Assembly (NCBI GenBank): GCA_024743435.1
Contig: JANSWO010000014.1
Span: 1 to 64,000 of the forward strand
Source: Pseudomonadaceae bacterium
GTDB taxonomy: Bacteria > Pseudomonadota > Gammaproteobacteria > Pseudomonadales > Azotimanducaceae
Reading direction: 5' to 3'
DNA length: 64,000 nucleotides
Both the position numbers and the translations under genes were made by a program. Positions 8,591-17,532 of the stretch are shown here, one piece after another; within the stretch, counting starts at the first letter, position 1, and every line of letters begins with the position of its first letter. Under the pieces are notes generated by a model. It was given only the letters and a program-made list of their open reading frames with translations. It did not search any database and had not been told where the DNA came from.

Positions 8591-9865
8591 ATGGATCAGC
8601 AACAAATTGCGACAATCCGAGCATTGATGGAGTTTGAGGCGTCCCGTAAAGCACCCCCAAAAGATTTTCCAACCCTGCCCGATTTGCCTGGTGGGCGCTA
8701 TACCGATCCGGCGTTCTACGAGCTTGAGCGACAACACATCTGGCGCAAGTCCTGGCTGCTGACCTCACATATCGATGAGGTGCCCGAACCGGGTTGCTTC
8801 AGGCTATGGGAAATGACGGGCCAACCCATCGTCATCGTTCACAACAGCGTGGGTGAGATACGCGCGTTCTACAACACTTGCAGCCACCGGGGCGCGCCGG
8901 TGGTCACCGATCAGTCCGGTCGCAAGTCCGCACTCACCTGCAAATATCACGGCTGGAGCTACAACTTAGACGGCGAGTTGAAATCCATTCGAGATCCGGA
9001 GGACTTTCGCGACCTCGACTTCAGCTGCCGGGGCCTTACGCCGGTACGCTGTGAGCGCTTTGGCAATCTGATCTTCGTTAACTTCGACGATAACGCGCCT
9101 TCTCTACTCGATTGGCTCGGCCCGATCGCTGACGAATGGCAGGAATTTCAGTTCGACAAACAGCGTCTCTCCGCCAGGCACCAGTTCAAGTTGAAGAGCA
9201 ACTGGAAAATCGCCATGGAGGCCAATACTGAGGTCTACCACGTAAAGAGCATTCATCCGAACACAGTCGCGCCGTCGTTGGATGATCGAAGAAACGTCAA
9301 TACGTTCTACCCAGGCGGTCATGGCCGAATGATCGCCCCACCTCCCAATCAGAAAGTTGCCGCCGCCCGCGAGCAACGAATTCCCGGTGCACCCGAGATC
9401 GATACTGTGAGTGAAATCGGCCGCACGTGCACACAAAGCTACGGCGTCTTCCCCAATTGGGTATCACCTCTGTCGCACATGATGGTTCCGCCGCTACTGT
9501 TTTGGCCAACGGGCATCGACACCTGCATTTTAGAAACCTGGACGCTGGCGCCTGATTGGGGTGACGGACCTGGGCCCGATTTGTGGACTCAAAATAATGG
9601 CGAAGAGCTGAGCCAGGTCCTGCAGGAAGACACGGTGTTTGGCGAGTGGATCCAGAAGTCCGTGGAGTCATGGGGATTCAAAGGCGTGCCGCTCTCCTAT
9701 CAGGAAGCGCGCATCTATCACTGGAACCAGCAGGCTGATCGAATGATTGGGATAGACAACATTCCAGAGCACCTGCGTGTGGCGCAAGTGATTGGTGAAG
9801 AGTGGATATATCCAAACGATCCCCGCATCAGCGAGATGGCCGAGGATCTGCCGGCGAGTGCGTAA
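8591..9865 (+). CDS. Rieske non-haem iron ring-hydroxylating oxygenase, large subunit
   Basis: 424 residues. The N-terminal Rieske [2Fe-2S] site is complete: C97-S-H99 and C117-K-Y-H120-GW. The catalytic domain shows the usual NWKIAMEANTEVYHVKSIHP stretch with iron-ligand candidates His217 and His222. Such enzymes use O2 and electrons from a reductase to hydroxylate or demethylate aromatic or other ring substrates. No ferredoxin or reductase gene lies beside it, so it must draw on partners encoded elsewhere. The substrate is unknown. The length is normal for a stand-alone alpha subunit. GGGAGG lies before the ATG. Confidence 0.9.
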   Translation: MDQQQIATIRALMEFEASRKAPPKDFPTLPDLPGGRYTDPAFYELERQHIWRKSWLLTSHIDEVPEPGCFRLWEMTGQPIVIVHNSVGEIRAFYNTCSHRGAPVVTDQSGRKSALTCKYHGWSYNLDGELKSIRDPEDFRDLDFSCRGLTPVRCERFGNLIFVNFDDNAPSLLDWLGPIADEWQEFQFDKQRLSARHQFKLKSNWKIAMEANTEVYHVKSIHPNTVAPSLDDRRNVNTFYPGGHGRMIAPPPNQKVAAAREQRIPGAPEIDTVSEIGRTCTQSYGVFPNWVSPLSHMMVPPLLFWPTGIDTCILETWTLAPDWGDGPGPDLWTQNNGEELSQVLQEDTVFGEWIQKSVESWGFKGVPLSYQEARIYHWNQQADRMIGIDNIPEHLRVAQVIGEEWIYPNDPRISEMAEDLPASA

Positions 9866-9950
9866 CCAGGAAGCAGGAAGCAGACGCGCGCAATGGTTGG
9901 CGCCACAGCCGATCCCATCGTTCCCGCTGGCAATCGGCCCAGCCAAACAA

Positions 9951-11063
9951 TCACCTGACGTTATCCGGTTGAGATGCATGGTGGGAGGCTTCGCTACTCT
10001 GCGTGCCTTGACCATGAACTTCATAGCCCCGCAGCCGCAAAGCCGAAACAAGGCCATCTTCACCAACGATCTCTGCTATGGGTAACACCGCCAACGAGAC
10101 GGAATGCGAACCTAGCAATGCTTCTGCAGATTCCAGCCAGCTCAGTCGTGAAGCCCGCCTCGCATCCGCAGCACCCGCACCGTCGAGCGGCGTCGTCCGG
10201 CAACTGGCTGCAACGGCTCCCGTGTCAAACTCCAACAATCCGGATGCATCTCCGTCCGCCCACGCAATTGCTCGATCACGCGCAGCGCTCACATCTCGAT
10301 CAAGCGCACCCAAAATCGTTTGCAAACAGGCGATCGAATCCTGATCCGTAATCGATTCGAAGTAGTTCAAACCGTCATCGATTTCTACTGCAACATCTGC
10401 CGTCAGCAACTCAACGTCGTGCCGCTTCGCGAGCCGTTTGAGCGCCTTCAACAGGTCATCATCAGACTCAAGACCTATCGACGCGAGCGCATCTTCAAGT
10501 AAGGCCTCACCGGCAAATAGCGGCTTCAGACGCTCATAACGTCGAGCCTTGAGACCGAAACGCTCTATCACGGCATGCCATTGCGCCAGAGTATCCGCGG
10601 GTAGCACATCCTCTAAGGAATCGCCCTTCGGCAGCTTCTTGGCAGCGTTGAAACGGCGCAGCATGCCAAGCGCGCGCAGAGGATTACTGGTGCTCATAGA
10701 TAGATTAGGCGGCAGCAACAATCCGCCAGCCCCATCCAGCAAGTGCGTTACGCTCGCATCGTCCCATTCCAGGCTACGCGGCAACGGGTTAACCGTGCCG
10801 AATAGCCATAGCGTGTTCTGCGCAGACGTCACTCGCCAAAGCGGCGGACCCGGCCGCCGTCCTGTGACAACAACTTCTTCAACGATGAGTGCGCCAGCGT
10901 CATCAATCGATATTGTGCTCGACGCGGCAGCAACACCCGGGCCCGCATAGACCCAGGCAGCGACCAACAAAGCAGCGATTCGTCGAGCTAGAGCAACGCG
11001 TCGATCAGCTTGATGATACGTTCGGGGTGCTGCATGGGGATAAAATGCGTGCTGTCTGGCCAA
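9951..11063 (-). CDS. TraB/GumN-family protein, exported
   Basis: 370 residues as listed. The family signature is visible: PPLWRV....NTLWLFGTVNPLP at the N-terminal side, then helical repeats and the C-terminal ALRLRGYEV region. TraB/GumN proteins resemble EreA/ChaN/Tiki-type hydrolase folds, and their role here is unknown. A hydrophobic leader (ARRIAALLVAAWVYAGPGVAAAS) precedes the domain, so the protein is probably periplasmic. The true start is unclear: the longest frame begins at a TTG inside the upstream hydrolase gene (76-bp overlap), and no good ATG lies before the leader. It is the last gene of the minus-strand catabolic operon. Confidence 0.7.
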   Translation of the reverse strand: MARQHAFYPHAAPRTYHQADRRVALARRIAALLVAAWVYAGPGVAAASSTISIDDAGALIVEEVVVTGRRPGPPLWRVTSAQNTLWLFGTVNPLPRSLEWDDASVTHLLDGAGGLLLPPNLSMSTSNPLRALGMLRRFNAAKKLPKGDSLEDVLPADTLAQWHAVIERFGLKARRYERLKPLFAGEALLEDALASIGLESDDDLLKALKRLAKRHDVELLTADVAVEIDDGLNYFESITDQDSIACLQTILGALDRDVSAARDRAIAWADGDASGLLEFDTGAVAASCRTTPLDGAGAADARRASRLSWLESAEALLGSHSVSLAVLPIAEIVGEDGLVSALRLRGYEVHGQGTQSSEASHHASQPDNVR

Positions 11064-11872
11064 TAGATGTCTCGCCCTTTCGAAAACCGATCAGCCAGTG
11101 CTGGCCACGTCGGTGAGTACGCAAAGTTTGTGACATCGCGTTCGGGCGGAGGTTCCTCAGCGCGAACGACGGTAACGGGCGCATCGATTTGCGCCACTGC
11201 TTCGTGGATCGCACCGTTGCTTCGTGCCGAAACGTAAACCGCGGCTTCGACTTCTGGCCGACAGCACAGCTCGAACGACGCATCGTCAAGACACGTTAGG
11301 CCATAACGGCAATAGTCATCAAGAATCTCCGGCGCAAATCTGCCAAACGAGCCTTTACCCACCAGCCGATCTCGCATTTCTTCTGGCGAGGCAAATCGAT
11401 TGCGCCGTCGCGCGGCCGGATGCCCGCTGGCGAACTGGTCGGGATAGGAACTCGCGCCAGCGTAGTCGTCAGGCGAGGCGATCGTAGGATCGAGCAGCAG
11501 CAATGAATTGAACACGCCTCGCCTTGCAGCGGCGTGTGTCAGTGAATGGCCACCCATTGAGTGGCCAATGCCTATTGCTGAATCGAGTTCCAGCGCATCG
11601 ATGAACTCAATCAGATCATTGCCAAAAGTCTGCCAGTGATCCACGGCCAGCGAGCTACTGCGCCCGTGACCGCGTTGATCGACGCAGATGCTGTGGCTAT
11701 TGGGAAACGCGCTCGCGATGCGGTCCCACAGCCTCCCGTGAAAACCGGTTGCGTGCACAAACAACAGGCTCGGAGCAGCGTCACTGCGCTGTCCACGTTC
11801 CGCATAAGCAATATCAATATCACCCAGGCTGATCTTGCCCAGCCTGGGCTCGATATTGGCCAGCACACTCAT
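10988..11872 (-). CDS. Alpha/beta hydrolase
   Basis: 294 residues with the alpha/beta-hydrolase fold: oxyanion region HATGFHG, strand VDQRGHG, nucleophile elbow GHSMGG (Ser105) and a C-terminal acid/His pair (DSTHFIPM). It is cytosolic with no signal peptide. Its start overlaps the stop of the upstream crotonase by 4 bp (ATGA type), so the two are translationally coupled. In this operon it may cleave an ester, lactone or carbon-carbon bond in a degradation intermediate, or act as a thioesterase. The exact substrate cannot be read from the sequence. Confidence 0.85.
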   Translation of the reverse strand: MSVLANIEPRLGKISLGDIDIAYAERGQRSDAAPSLLFVHATGFHGRLWDRIASAFPNSHSICVDQRGHGRSSSLAVDHWQTFGNDLIEFIDALELDSAIGIGHSMGGHSLTHAAARRGVFNSLLLLDPTIASPDDYAGASSYPDQFASGHPAARRRNRFASPEEMRDRLVGKGSFGRFAPEILDDYCRYGLTCLDDASFELCCRPEVEAAVYVSARSNGAIHEAVAQIDAPVTVVRAEEPPPERDVTNFAYSPTWPALADRFSKGRDIYWPDSTHFIPMQHPERIIKLIDALL

Positions 11873-12660
11873 TCGCCGATGAAGTTACCGGGTCGCCGTT
11901 CGGCAACCGACTTAACGCCCTCGCGATGATCCTGGGTTTGCTGCAATCGCCACTGATCGGCGCCTTCCTGGTCGGTTGCCTTCTGCACCTCATCGGCCAG
12001 TCCTTCTCGCAACCGGGCCCGAATGGTGATCAGCGAAAGCGGCGCGTTCTCCGCCATTTCACCCGCAAATCCGATGGCCGCAGTGCGTAGCTCATCCGCC
12101 TCAACCAGACGATCGAGCAAACCCAACTCGCGCGCCTGTTCACCGTTGACGCGCTTGCCGGTTAGAAAGATCTCGCCAGCAACCTGGGGTCCCACCAGGC
12201 GGGGCAATGTATGAGTCAAACCAAAGCCCGGCGAGAAACCGAGTTTCACGAAGTTGGCTGTCATTCGGGTTCCGGGACACCCCACTCTGAAATCCGCCAT
12301 CATGGCAAGACCGAAACCGCCGCCGACCGCGGCTCCCTGTACTGCTGCAACAACGGGCTTCTTGCAGCGAAACAGTCGAACGGCCTCCGCGTACAGTGGG
12401 TTCGCCGTGCCCTCCTCGCGGTTTGCGCGAGTTGCATCATCCTCAGGGGCCCCGAAATTCGCGCCGGCGCAAAAGTGTTTGCCATCGGCAGCAAGAACAA
12501 TGGCGCGACAGTCGGCGTCGTCATCGAGTGCTTCGAACGCGTCAGCGATATTCTGAATAAGCGTGACGTCGAAGAAGTTATTCGGTGGCCGTTGAATCTC
12601 GACCAGGGCTACAAAGCCACCCGCGTCGCTCACCGCCACATCACCAAATCGTTTGTTCAT
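11869..12660 (-). CDS. Enoyl-CoA hydratase/isomerase (crotonase)
   Basis: 263-residue crotonase-fold enzyme acting on an acyl-CoA intermediate. Visible are the CoA-binding/oxyanion segments HFCAGANF and the VQGAAVGGGFGLAMMADFR helix start, and the C-terminal ERRPGNFIG typical of the family. At the first catalytic position of hydratases (Glu144 of rat) the sequence reads NFVKLGFSPGFG, without Glu, so isomerase, hydrolase or other crotonase chemistry is as likely as hydration. It sits between an acyl-CoA dehydrogenase gene and a hydrolase gene on the same strand, overlapping the latter by 4 bp. Confidence 0.88.
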   Translation of the reverse strand: MNKRFGDVAVSDAGGFVALVEIQRPPNNFFDVTLIQNIADAFEALDDDADCRAIVLAADGKHFCAGANFGAPEDDATRANREEGTANPLYAEAVRLFRCKKPVVAAVQGAAVGGGFGLAMMADFRVGCPGTRMTANFVKLGFSPGFGLTHTLPRLVGPQVAGEIFLTGKRVNGEQARELGLLDRLVEADELRTAAIGFAGEMAENAPLSLITIRARLREGLADEVQKATDQEGADQWRLQQTQDHREGVKSVAERRPGNFIGE

Positions 12661-12697
12661 ATTGCTATTCCGTTACTCACAAGGGTTCTGTTAAATG

Positions 12698-13972
12698 TCA
12701 GTTGGTCGGGTTGCGCGGGACATCTCGGAACGGTCCGCCATCCACACGCGCCTCTTTCGGCATGCCAAGTACTCGCTCCGCAATGATGTTGCGCTGAATC
12801 TCATCGGTACCACCGGCAATCGATACTGCTGGAGTAGACAACAGAATCTCCGCGATAATGCCATCCTCTACACTCTGCGGACCCGCGAACAACGCATCGC
12901 TACCGGCAATCAGCGTGTGCACCCGGCTCGCCTGACGTGCCACGTGACTGGCCGCCAGCTTCCCGAGCGAGCCTTCCGGCCCCTGCGCCTTACCCAGTCG
13001 TTGCGCGGCACGTGCTCGCCGCGCTGTCCACTCGGCAGAAGCTGACATTGTCAGCAACCTGGCCAGCTCCTGGCGTACCGCCGGTTCTTCAATACGACCC
13101 GATTCGATCGCGCGAGGAGCGGCCAGGTCCACTCTGCCCGCACGTTGTGGATACCAGGAGTACGGCTCCATGACCGTGGCCAGTTCATCGCGTTCCTCAT
13201 CAAAGATGCGACCACTCTTTTCAACCTGCAAGCCGATATCCGCGTAGCCTGAACGAACCCCGTCAGCACGCCGGCGCTCGTGTGACAGCGTCGTCATCGC
13301 AACCTTCCATCCGTCACCGACCGCGCCGACGAGATGCTCAGAACGCACCAGCGCATTGGTCAGGAAGACTTGATTAAACGAGGCATGCCCATTCATCTGC
13401 TTCAACGGTTGCACGTCGATGCCATTTTGTTTCATGTCGATGATGAAGTACGACAGGCCTTTGTGCTTAGGCACTTCCCAATCAGTTCTCGCCACCAGCA
13501 AGCCCCAATGTGCATGTTGAGCAGAGGTCGTCCAGACCTTCTGACCATTCACCGACCAGTGATCGCCATCCCTTTCTGCTCTGGTTGTCGAACCCGCAAG
13601 ATCAGAACCGCTACCCGGCTCACTGAACAACTGACACCAGGTATCCTCGCCCGTCAGTATCCGGCGCAGAAACTGCTGCTTCTGCTCCTCACTCCCGTGT
13701 TCGAGCAAGGTGGCGGCAGCGAGCAAGCGAATGCCGGCGCGTGCCACACCAACCACGCCTCGGCGCGCAAATTCCTGTTCGACCGTGCGCACTTCTGCAG
13801 CACCGAAATCACGGCCGTACCACTGAGCCGGCCACTCCGGCATACCCCAGCCGGAATCCACCAGTTTATTGCGCCACTCGACCAGCCCCAACTCAGGATC
13901 CCAATTGCCATCGAGCCAGGCGCCCGCTTGTGCAGCGATATCAGACAAAGATGCTGAGGATTCTTGGGTCAC
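12698..13972 (-). CDS. Acyl-CoA dehydrogenase, large (FadE26/ChsE4-like) subunit
   Basis: 424 residues with a GTG start. It has the FAD/acyl-CoA dehydrogenase segments CQLFSEPGSGSDLAG and KVWTTSAQHA and the C-terminal IAGGTDEIQRNIIAERVLG. The position of the usual catalytic Glu (YEGT in medium-chain enzymes) is Gly here. In actinobacterial steroid side-chain enzymes such subunits pair with a second, FAD-poor subunit and carry the base elsewhere. The gene 3 bp upstream encodes just such a partner, so an alpha2-beta2 heterotetramer acting on a bulky CoA ester is inferred. Confidence 0.88.
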   Translation of the reverse strand: MTQESSASLSDIAAQAGAWLDGNWDPELGLVEWRNKLVDSGWGMPEWPAQWYGRDFGAAEVRTVEQEFARRGVVGVARAGIRLLAAATLLEHGSEEQKQQFLRRILTGEDTWCQLFSEPGSGSDLAGSTTRAERDGDHWSVNGQKVWTTSAQHAHWGLLVARTDWEVPKHKGLSYFIIDMKQNGIDVQPLKQMNGHASFNQVFLTNALVRSEHLVGAVGDGWKVAMTTLSHERRRADGVRSGYADIGLQVEKSGRIFDEERDELATVMEPYSWYPQRAGRVDLAAPRAIESGRIEEPAVRQELARLLTMSASAEWTARRARAAQRLGKAQGPEGSLGKLAASHVARQASRVHTLIAGSDALFAGPQSVEDGIIAEILLSTPAVSIAGGTDEIQRNIIAERVLGMPKEARVDGGPFRDVPRNPTN

Positions 13973-13975
13973 GCC

Positions 13976-15136
13976 CTACTCCGCTTGGCCGGCGCGACGC
14001 GCCGATACTTCCGCGGGCAGGTTCAAGATCATTCGTTCTCGATGCCAACTTGCATCACCCAACAACACCTCACTTGATTTAGCGCGCTTGAACCACAAAT
14101 GCACGTCCGCATCCCAGGTAAATCCAATGCCACCGTGCAACTGCACCGCCTCAGTGGCGGCCAACATATAAGCATCGCTGGCTGCGGCTTTGGCCAGCGA
14201 TGCGTAGTAATTGAGATCGGGATCGTCTGCAGCGCAGGCTTCCGCCGCGAAGTAAGCAGCCGATTTAGCCAACTCAACACTGAGAAGCAGCTCGCTCATT
14301 CGATGTTTGATGGCCTGAAATGAGGCAATGGTGCGGCCAAATTGCATGCGTAACTTGGTGTACTCCAGCGTGTCTTCGAACAATCGAGACGCACCACCAA
14401 CCATCTCACTCGAGAGTGCAATCAGCGCTTGATTAAGGGCGCGCCGCAATCCTGAGGCGGCCTCTCCCGGCTCCCCCAAAACGCGAGCCTGAACATCTCG
14501 AAACTCAATGGCCGCCAGTTTGCGTGTGGGATCCAATGGTTGCTGCACCGAAACCGTGACGCCGGTTGCCCCGGGGTCAACCTCAACGAGCGTTATCCCG
14601 GCATCGCCAGTAGATCCGGCAAGCCGAGCAACAACGACGATCACATCTGCGTTCGCGCCATCGATCACGGCGTGCTTGCGACCAGACAGCCGGGCATCCT
14701 GATCGACTGTGAGCGTGCAAGTGATCCCGCTGAGTGATGGCTCGGCATTCGGCTCACTCAGCGCCAGTGCCGCCGTTCGATCACCGCGGGCTAGTGCTGG
14801 CAAAAGCCGCTCGCAATCTGCGCTGCTTGCTACCTTGTGTATGCATCTGGCAGCCAGAACCGATGACGCAAACAGCGGTGAGGCGGCGAGGCTTCGGCCA
14901 CATTCCTCGGCAACAATCGCTTCCTCGACAGCGCCAAATGCACCGCCACCGAATTGCTCAGGTAGAGCGACCCCGGCAAGACCAAGCTCGCTGGACATTC
15001 GACGCCAAACAGCAGGCTCATACCCGAGTTCATCGTCCATTAGCTTGCGAGTAGCAGAGGTGGGGCATTGCCTCTCAAAGAAGCGGCGCACCATCATCCG
15101 AAACTGCTCTTGCTCGTCGCTGAAGTGAAATTGCAT
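13976..15136 (-). CDS. Acyl-CoA dehydrogenase, small partner subunit
   Basis: 386 residues with a weakly conserved middle domain (ALALSEPNAEPSL in place of the strong TEPxAGSD motif) and a well-kept C-terminal helical domain (LRMQFGRTIASFQAIKHRM, QLHGGIGFTWDADVHLWFKRAK). This pattern matches the partner subunits (FadE27/ChsE5 type) of heteromeric acyl-CoA dehydrogenases. It is the first gene of the minus-strand operon, and its stop is 3 bp before the next start. Together with the following subunit it would oxidise a CoA-thioester to the 2-enoyl-CoA handled by the downstream crotonase. Confidence 0.85.
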   Translation of the reverse strand: MQFHFSDEQEQFRMMVRRFFERQCPTSATRKLMDDELGYEPAVWRRMSSELGLAGVALPEQFGGGAFGAVEEAIVAEECGRSLAASPLFASSVLAARCIHKVASSADCERLLPALARGDRTAALALSEPNAEPSLSGITCTLTVDQDARLSGRKHAVIDGANADVIVVVARLAGSTGDAGITLVEVDPGATGVTVSVQQPLDPTRKLAAIEFRDVQARVLGEPGEAASGLRRALNQALIALSSEMVGGASRLFEDTLEYTKLRMQFGRTIASFQAIKHRMSELLLSVELAKSAAYFAAEACAADDPDLNYYASLAKAAASDAYMLAATEAVQLHGGIGFTWDADVHLWFKRAKSSEVLLGDASWHRERMILNLPAEVSARRAGQAE

Positions 15137-15206
15137 ACAACCCCCGCGCGAACTCTACCGCAGTTGGCGAGTGGCGGGCAGTATCGAGGCGCCGTGGTTG
15201 GCAGAG

Positions 15207-16991
15207 CTATGGAGCGAACTGGATCTGCGGTGCAACCGGAGCACCCGGGTTCAAATCCTGAAAAGCACCTGCATTCAGTCTCGAACCGGCCGTCCAACGG
15301 TTGCCGTTGAGGTCCTGCCGGATATCAAGGCCGTACAAATCCTCAAACAACTGGTAGTCCGGATGCTCAGACGGAACAATCGCATCAAGAGCCGACGCCG
15401 ACACGAGCGTGTAGTCCCGCGCTGACGAGTTGGAGAACTCAATCGCCACGTTGGTTGCATTGTCCGCGGCAGAGTAGGTATCAAAAGCATCGAGCGGCAA
15501 CTGGATGTTACCGCCGGAGGTTCGATAGTCACGGTTGTACTGGTAGGTAATGTTCAGCGGCTCTCTGGAGAACGACTCCCAGTTGTGCGGAGTGTCTTCT
15601 CGACCGTCCACGCAGTTGTAGAAAATATTGCCGTGAAAGTCGACTTGCTGATCGCTACCGTTCGGATTCTGAGGGTTCGTTATCGCGGTCGCTTGCAGCC
15701 CACAATCAGCGGTGTTCTGAGCCCAGGTAAAGCCGATCGGGCAGGTTTGACCCGCGCTGCCGCCACTGTAGCAACGTTGAGTGAAGTCCAGCACGGAGCT
15801 TCGTACATCGTAGAAGAGGTTGCCAACGATTCTTGGGTACGCATCGTCAGTTGTCGCTTTCGCTCCAACGGCCACTGATACGTTGTGCACTTCGTTGTTG
15901 ACGAACCAGGTGTAGCGGCCGCCCACATCACCTTCACTGTCCTGCTCTGGAATCAAGGCGGTCCCGTTGGCGCCTTTCACCGAATTGAAGAAGTCATGAA
16001 TGTTGTTCTCGGAAAGAACGACGTGATAACAGCCCTTGTCATCAAAAGCGTTTTCATAGTTTTCAAACATCTCGGTCCGGCCGATGTAAATGTAGTGCGG
16101 CCGCGATGCGTAGTTGTAGTCAAACCAATTCGAGTTTCCACATTGAATGGAATCACCCTGATTGTGATAGATCCGACTATCAAGAATCCATACGTACCGC
16201 GTATAGCGCTGCATCTGGAAACCGTGCATATCCGTGCTGGTATTAAAATCGTCCTGCCACCGACCAAGGCCGAACACGTCTACATCGTGGAACACGACGA
16301 ATTGCAGGGTGTGCTCCGCGTTGCCGCCGAGTGAGAAACAGCGCCTTGAGTTTGGAGACTGCTGACCATCACTTCCGGAGCATTGAATACCGCGAAACGT
16401 AATGAACTCAATCGGCGCTGTGGCCTGTGACCAGGTGGCGCGGAAATCATCCGTCGGTGAGCGGAAATGCACATTTTCCCAAAACACGTGTGACATACCG
16501 CCGGTGGTAAAGAATCTCTGCATGCGGAACTCGGGCGCGGTATCGCCAACGCCGATAATCCAGATCTGAGCGCTCGCCGTGCCACGCATATCCACGTTCT
16601 GCACGTCACTACCATCGTGATAGGTAGCGCCATCACCGACAATGAAGAGCTGATCACCCGCGCTTAGGTTCCAGGTTCCGCCACTGTTGGTACCCAGGCC
16701 GGGAATTGAGCAACGAGGCTCGTCGGGCGCGCCTCGGCCGCCATTTGCGGCATTGCTGCAATTGCCGGCAGAGGAATCTATGTAGTACTGACTCACGGCG
16801 TCCGTCCAAACCGGAGTCGCCGTCTCAATCGGATCGTAGGGGAAGCCATCTCGCTGCACAGAGGCCGATGGCAGATCCGGAATAATCGCGGTGGGAACAG
16901 GGCCAACCGGTTGCGGAATACCAACCGGCATTTCCAGCGCATTGATGTTCATTGCTGCGCCGAAAAGGACAATCGGGAGCGCTGACCTCAT
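15207..16991 (-). CDS. Secreted right-handed beta-helix protein
   Basis: About 594 residues from the ATG at 16991, which directly precedes a leader (MRSALPIVLFGAAMNINALE). An ATG at 17075 gives an N-terminal extension of 28 residues; neither start has a clear ribosome site. The body is a series of short beta-rich turns (HVFWENVHFRS, VWILDSRIYHNQGDSI, RIVGNLFYDVRSS, HGNIFYNCVDG) typical of parallel beta-helix polysaccharide lyases or adhesins. It has several Cys. The end (WTAGSRLNAGAFQDLNPG) is typical for exported beta-helix proteins. The catalytic residues and substrate are not clear; a role on an extracellular polysaccharide is inference. Confidence 0.75.
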   Translation of the reverse strand: MRSALPIVLFGAAMNINALEMPVGIPQPVGPVPTAIIPDLPSASVQRDGFPYDPIETATPVWTDAVSQYYIDSSAGNCSNAANGGRGAPDEPRCSIPGLGTNSGGTWNLSAGDQLFIVGDGATYHDGSDVQNVDMRGTASAQIWIIGVGDTAPEFRMQRFFTTGGMSHVFWENVHFRSPTDDFRATWSQATAPIEFITFRGIQCSGSDGQQSPNSRRCFSLGGNAEHTLQFVVFHDVDVFGLGRWQDDFNTSTDMHGFQMQRYTRYVWILDSRIYHNQGDSIQCGNSNWFDYNYASRPHYIYIGRTEMFENYENAFDDKGCYHVVLSENNIHDFFNSVKGANGTALIPEQDSEGDVGGRYTWFVNNEVHNVSVAVGAKATTDDAYPRIVGNLFYDVRSSVLDFTQRCYSGGSAGQTCPIGFTWAQNTADCGLQATAITNPQNPNGSDQQVDFHGNIFYNCVDGREDTPHNWESFSREPLNITYQYNRDYRTSGGNIQLPLDAFDTYSAADNATNVAIEFSNSSARDYTLVSASALDAIVPSEHPDYQLFEDLYGLDIRQDLNGNRWTAGSRLNAGAFQDLNPGAPVAPQIQFAP

Positions 16992-17532
16992 CACGGCGTC
17001 AACGTTGCGCGAAGCTTGAGCAAACACCGATACAATCGGTCTAAAGCCGGCGAAAAAGTCGCATCCAGATTGCATATCAAACTCTTTTGATCTTGTGCTG
17101 CTGCAAACTCACTGGCAGCCATCGATGGCATGCCAGCAACACAGTACCTTGCGTAACGGCTGCCATAACTGGCGACGTTACTGTGGGCAGGAATGGAAGA
17201 ATCCGTCTCCCTGGGCCAACGAGCCAGGCCGTCGACGCCATGTACTAACAAAGCGGAACACGCATTCTACTCAGGTGCGAATCACGTTGCACGGTTTGCT
17301 TGGGCATGATTCAAGGTGCTGGACAGCGCAAATTCGATCGGTAACTCCTGAATGGATTTCTAAAGAGAAGCTCTAGAGTATTGATTTAGATAGTTAAACG
17401 GCTGAATACAGCCGGCTCCGGCATTACCCTCCCGAATGCACGCGGATCAACAGGGTTGCAAACATCGTCACTCGCTTATCGTTTGAGGCAGAATGCAGCA
17501 GTAGAAAGCATTCATGCAACGGGGAGAGAACG
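16992..17532. promoter_or_regulatory. Divergent intergenic region with overlapping palindromes
   Basis: About 540 bp (fewer if the longer beta-helix start is used). At 17118-17135 two perfect palindromes overlap: GCCATCGATGGC and TGGCATGCCA. A CGGCTG-aata-CAGCCG inverted repeat lies at about 17399-17414. GGGGAGAG before 17533 is the ribosome site of the crotonase gene. An AT-rich word at 17362-17397 recurs near 60802. No gene is supported here. Confidence 0.4.
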
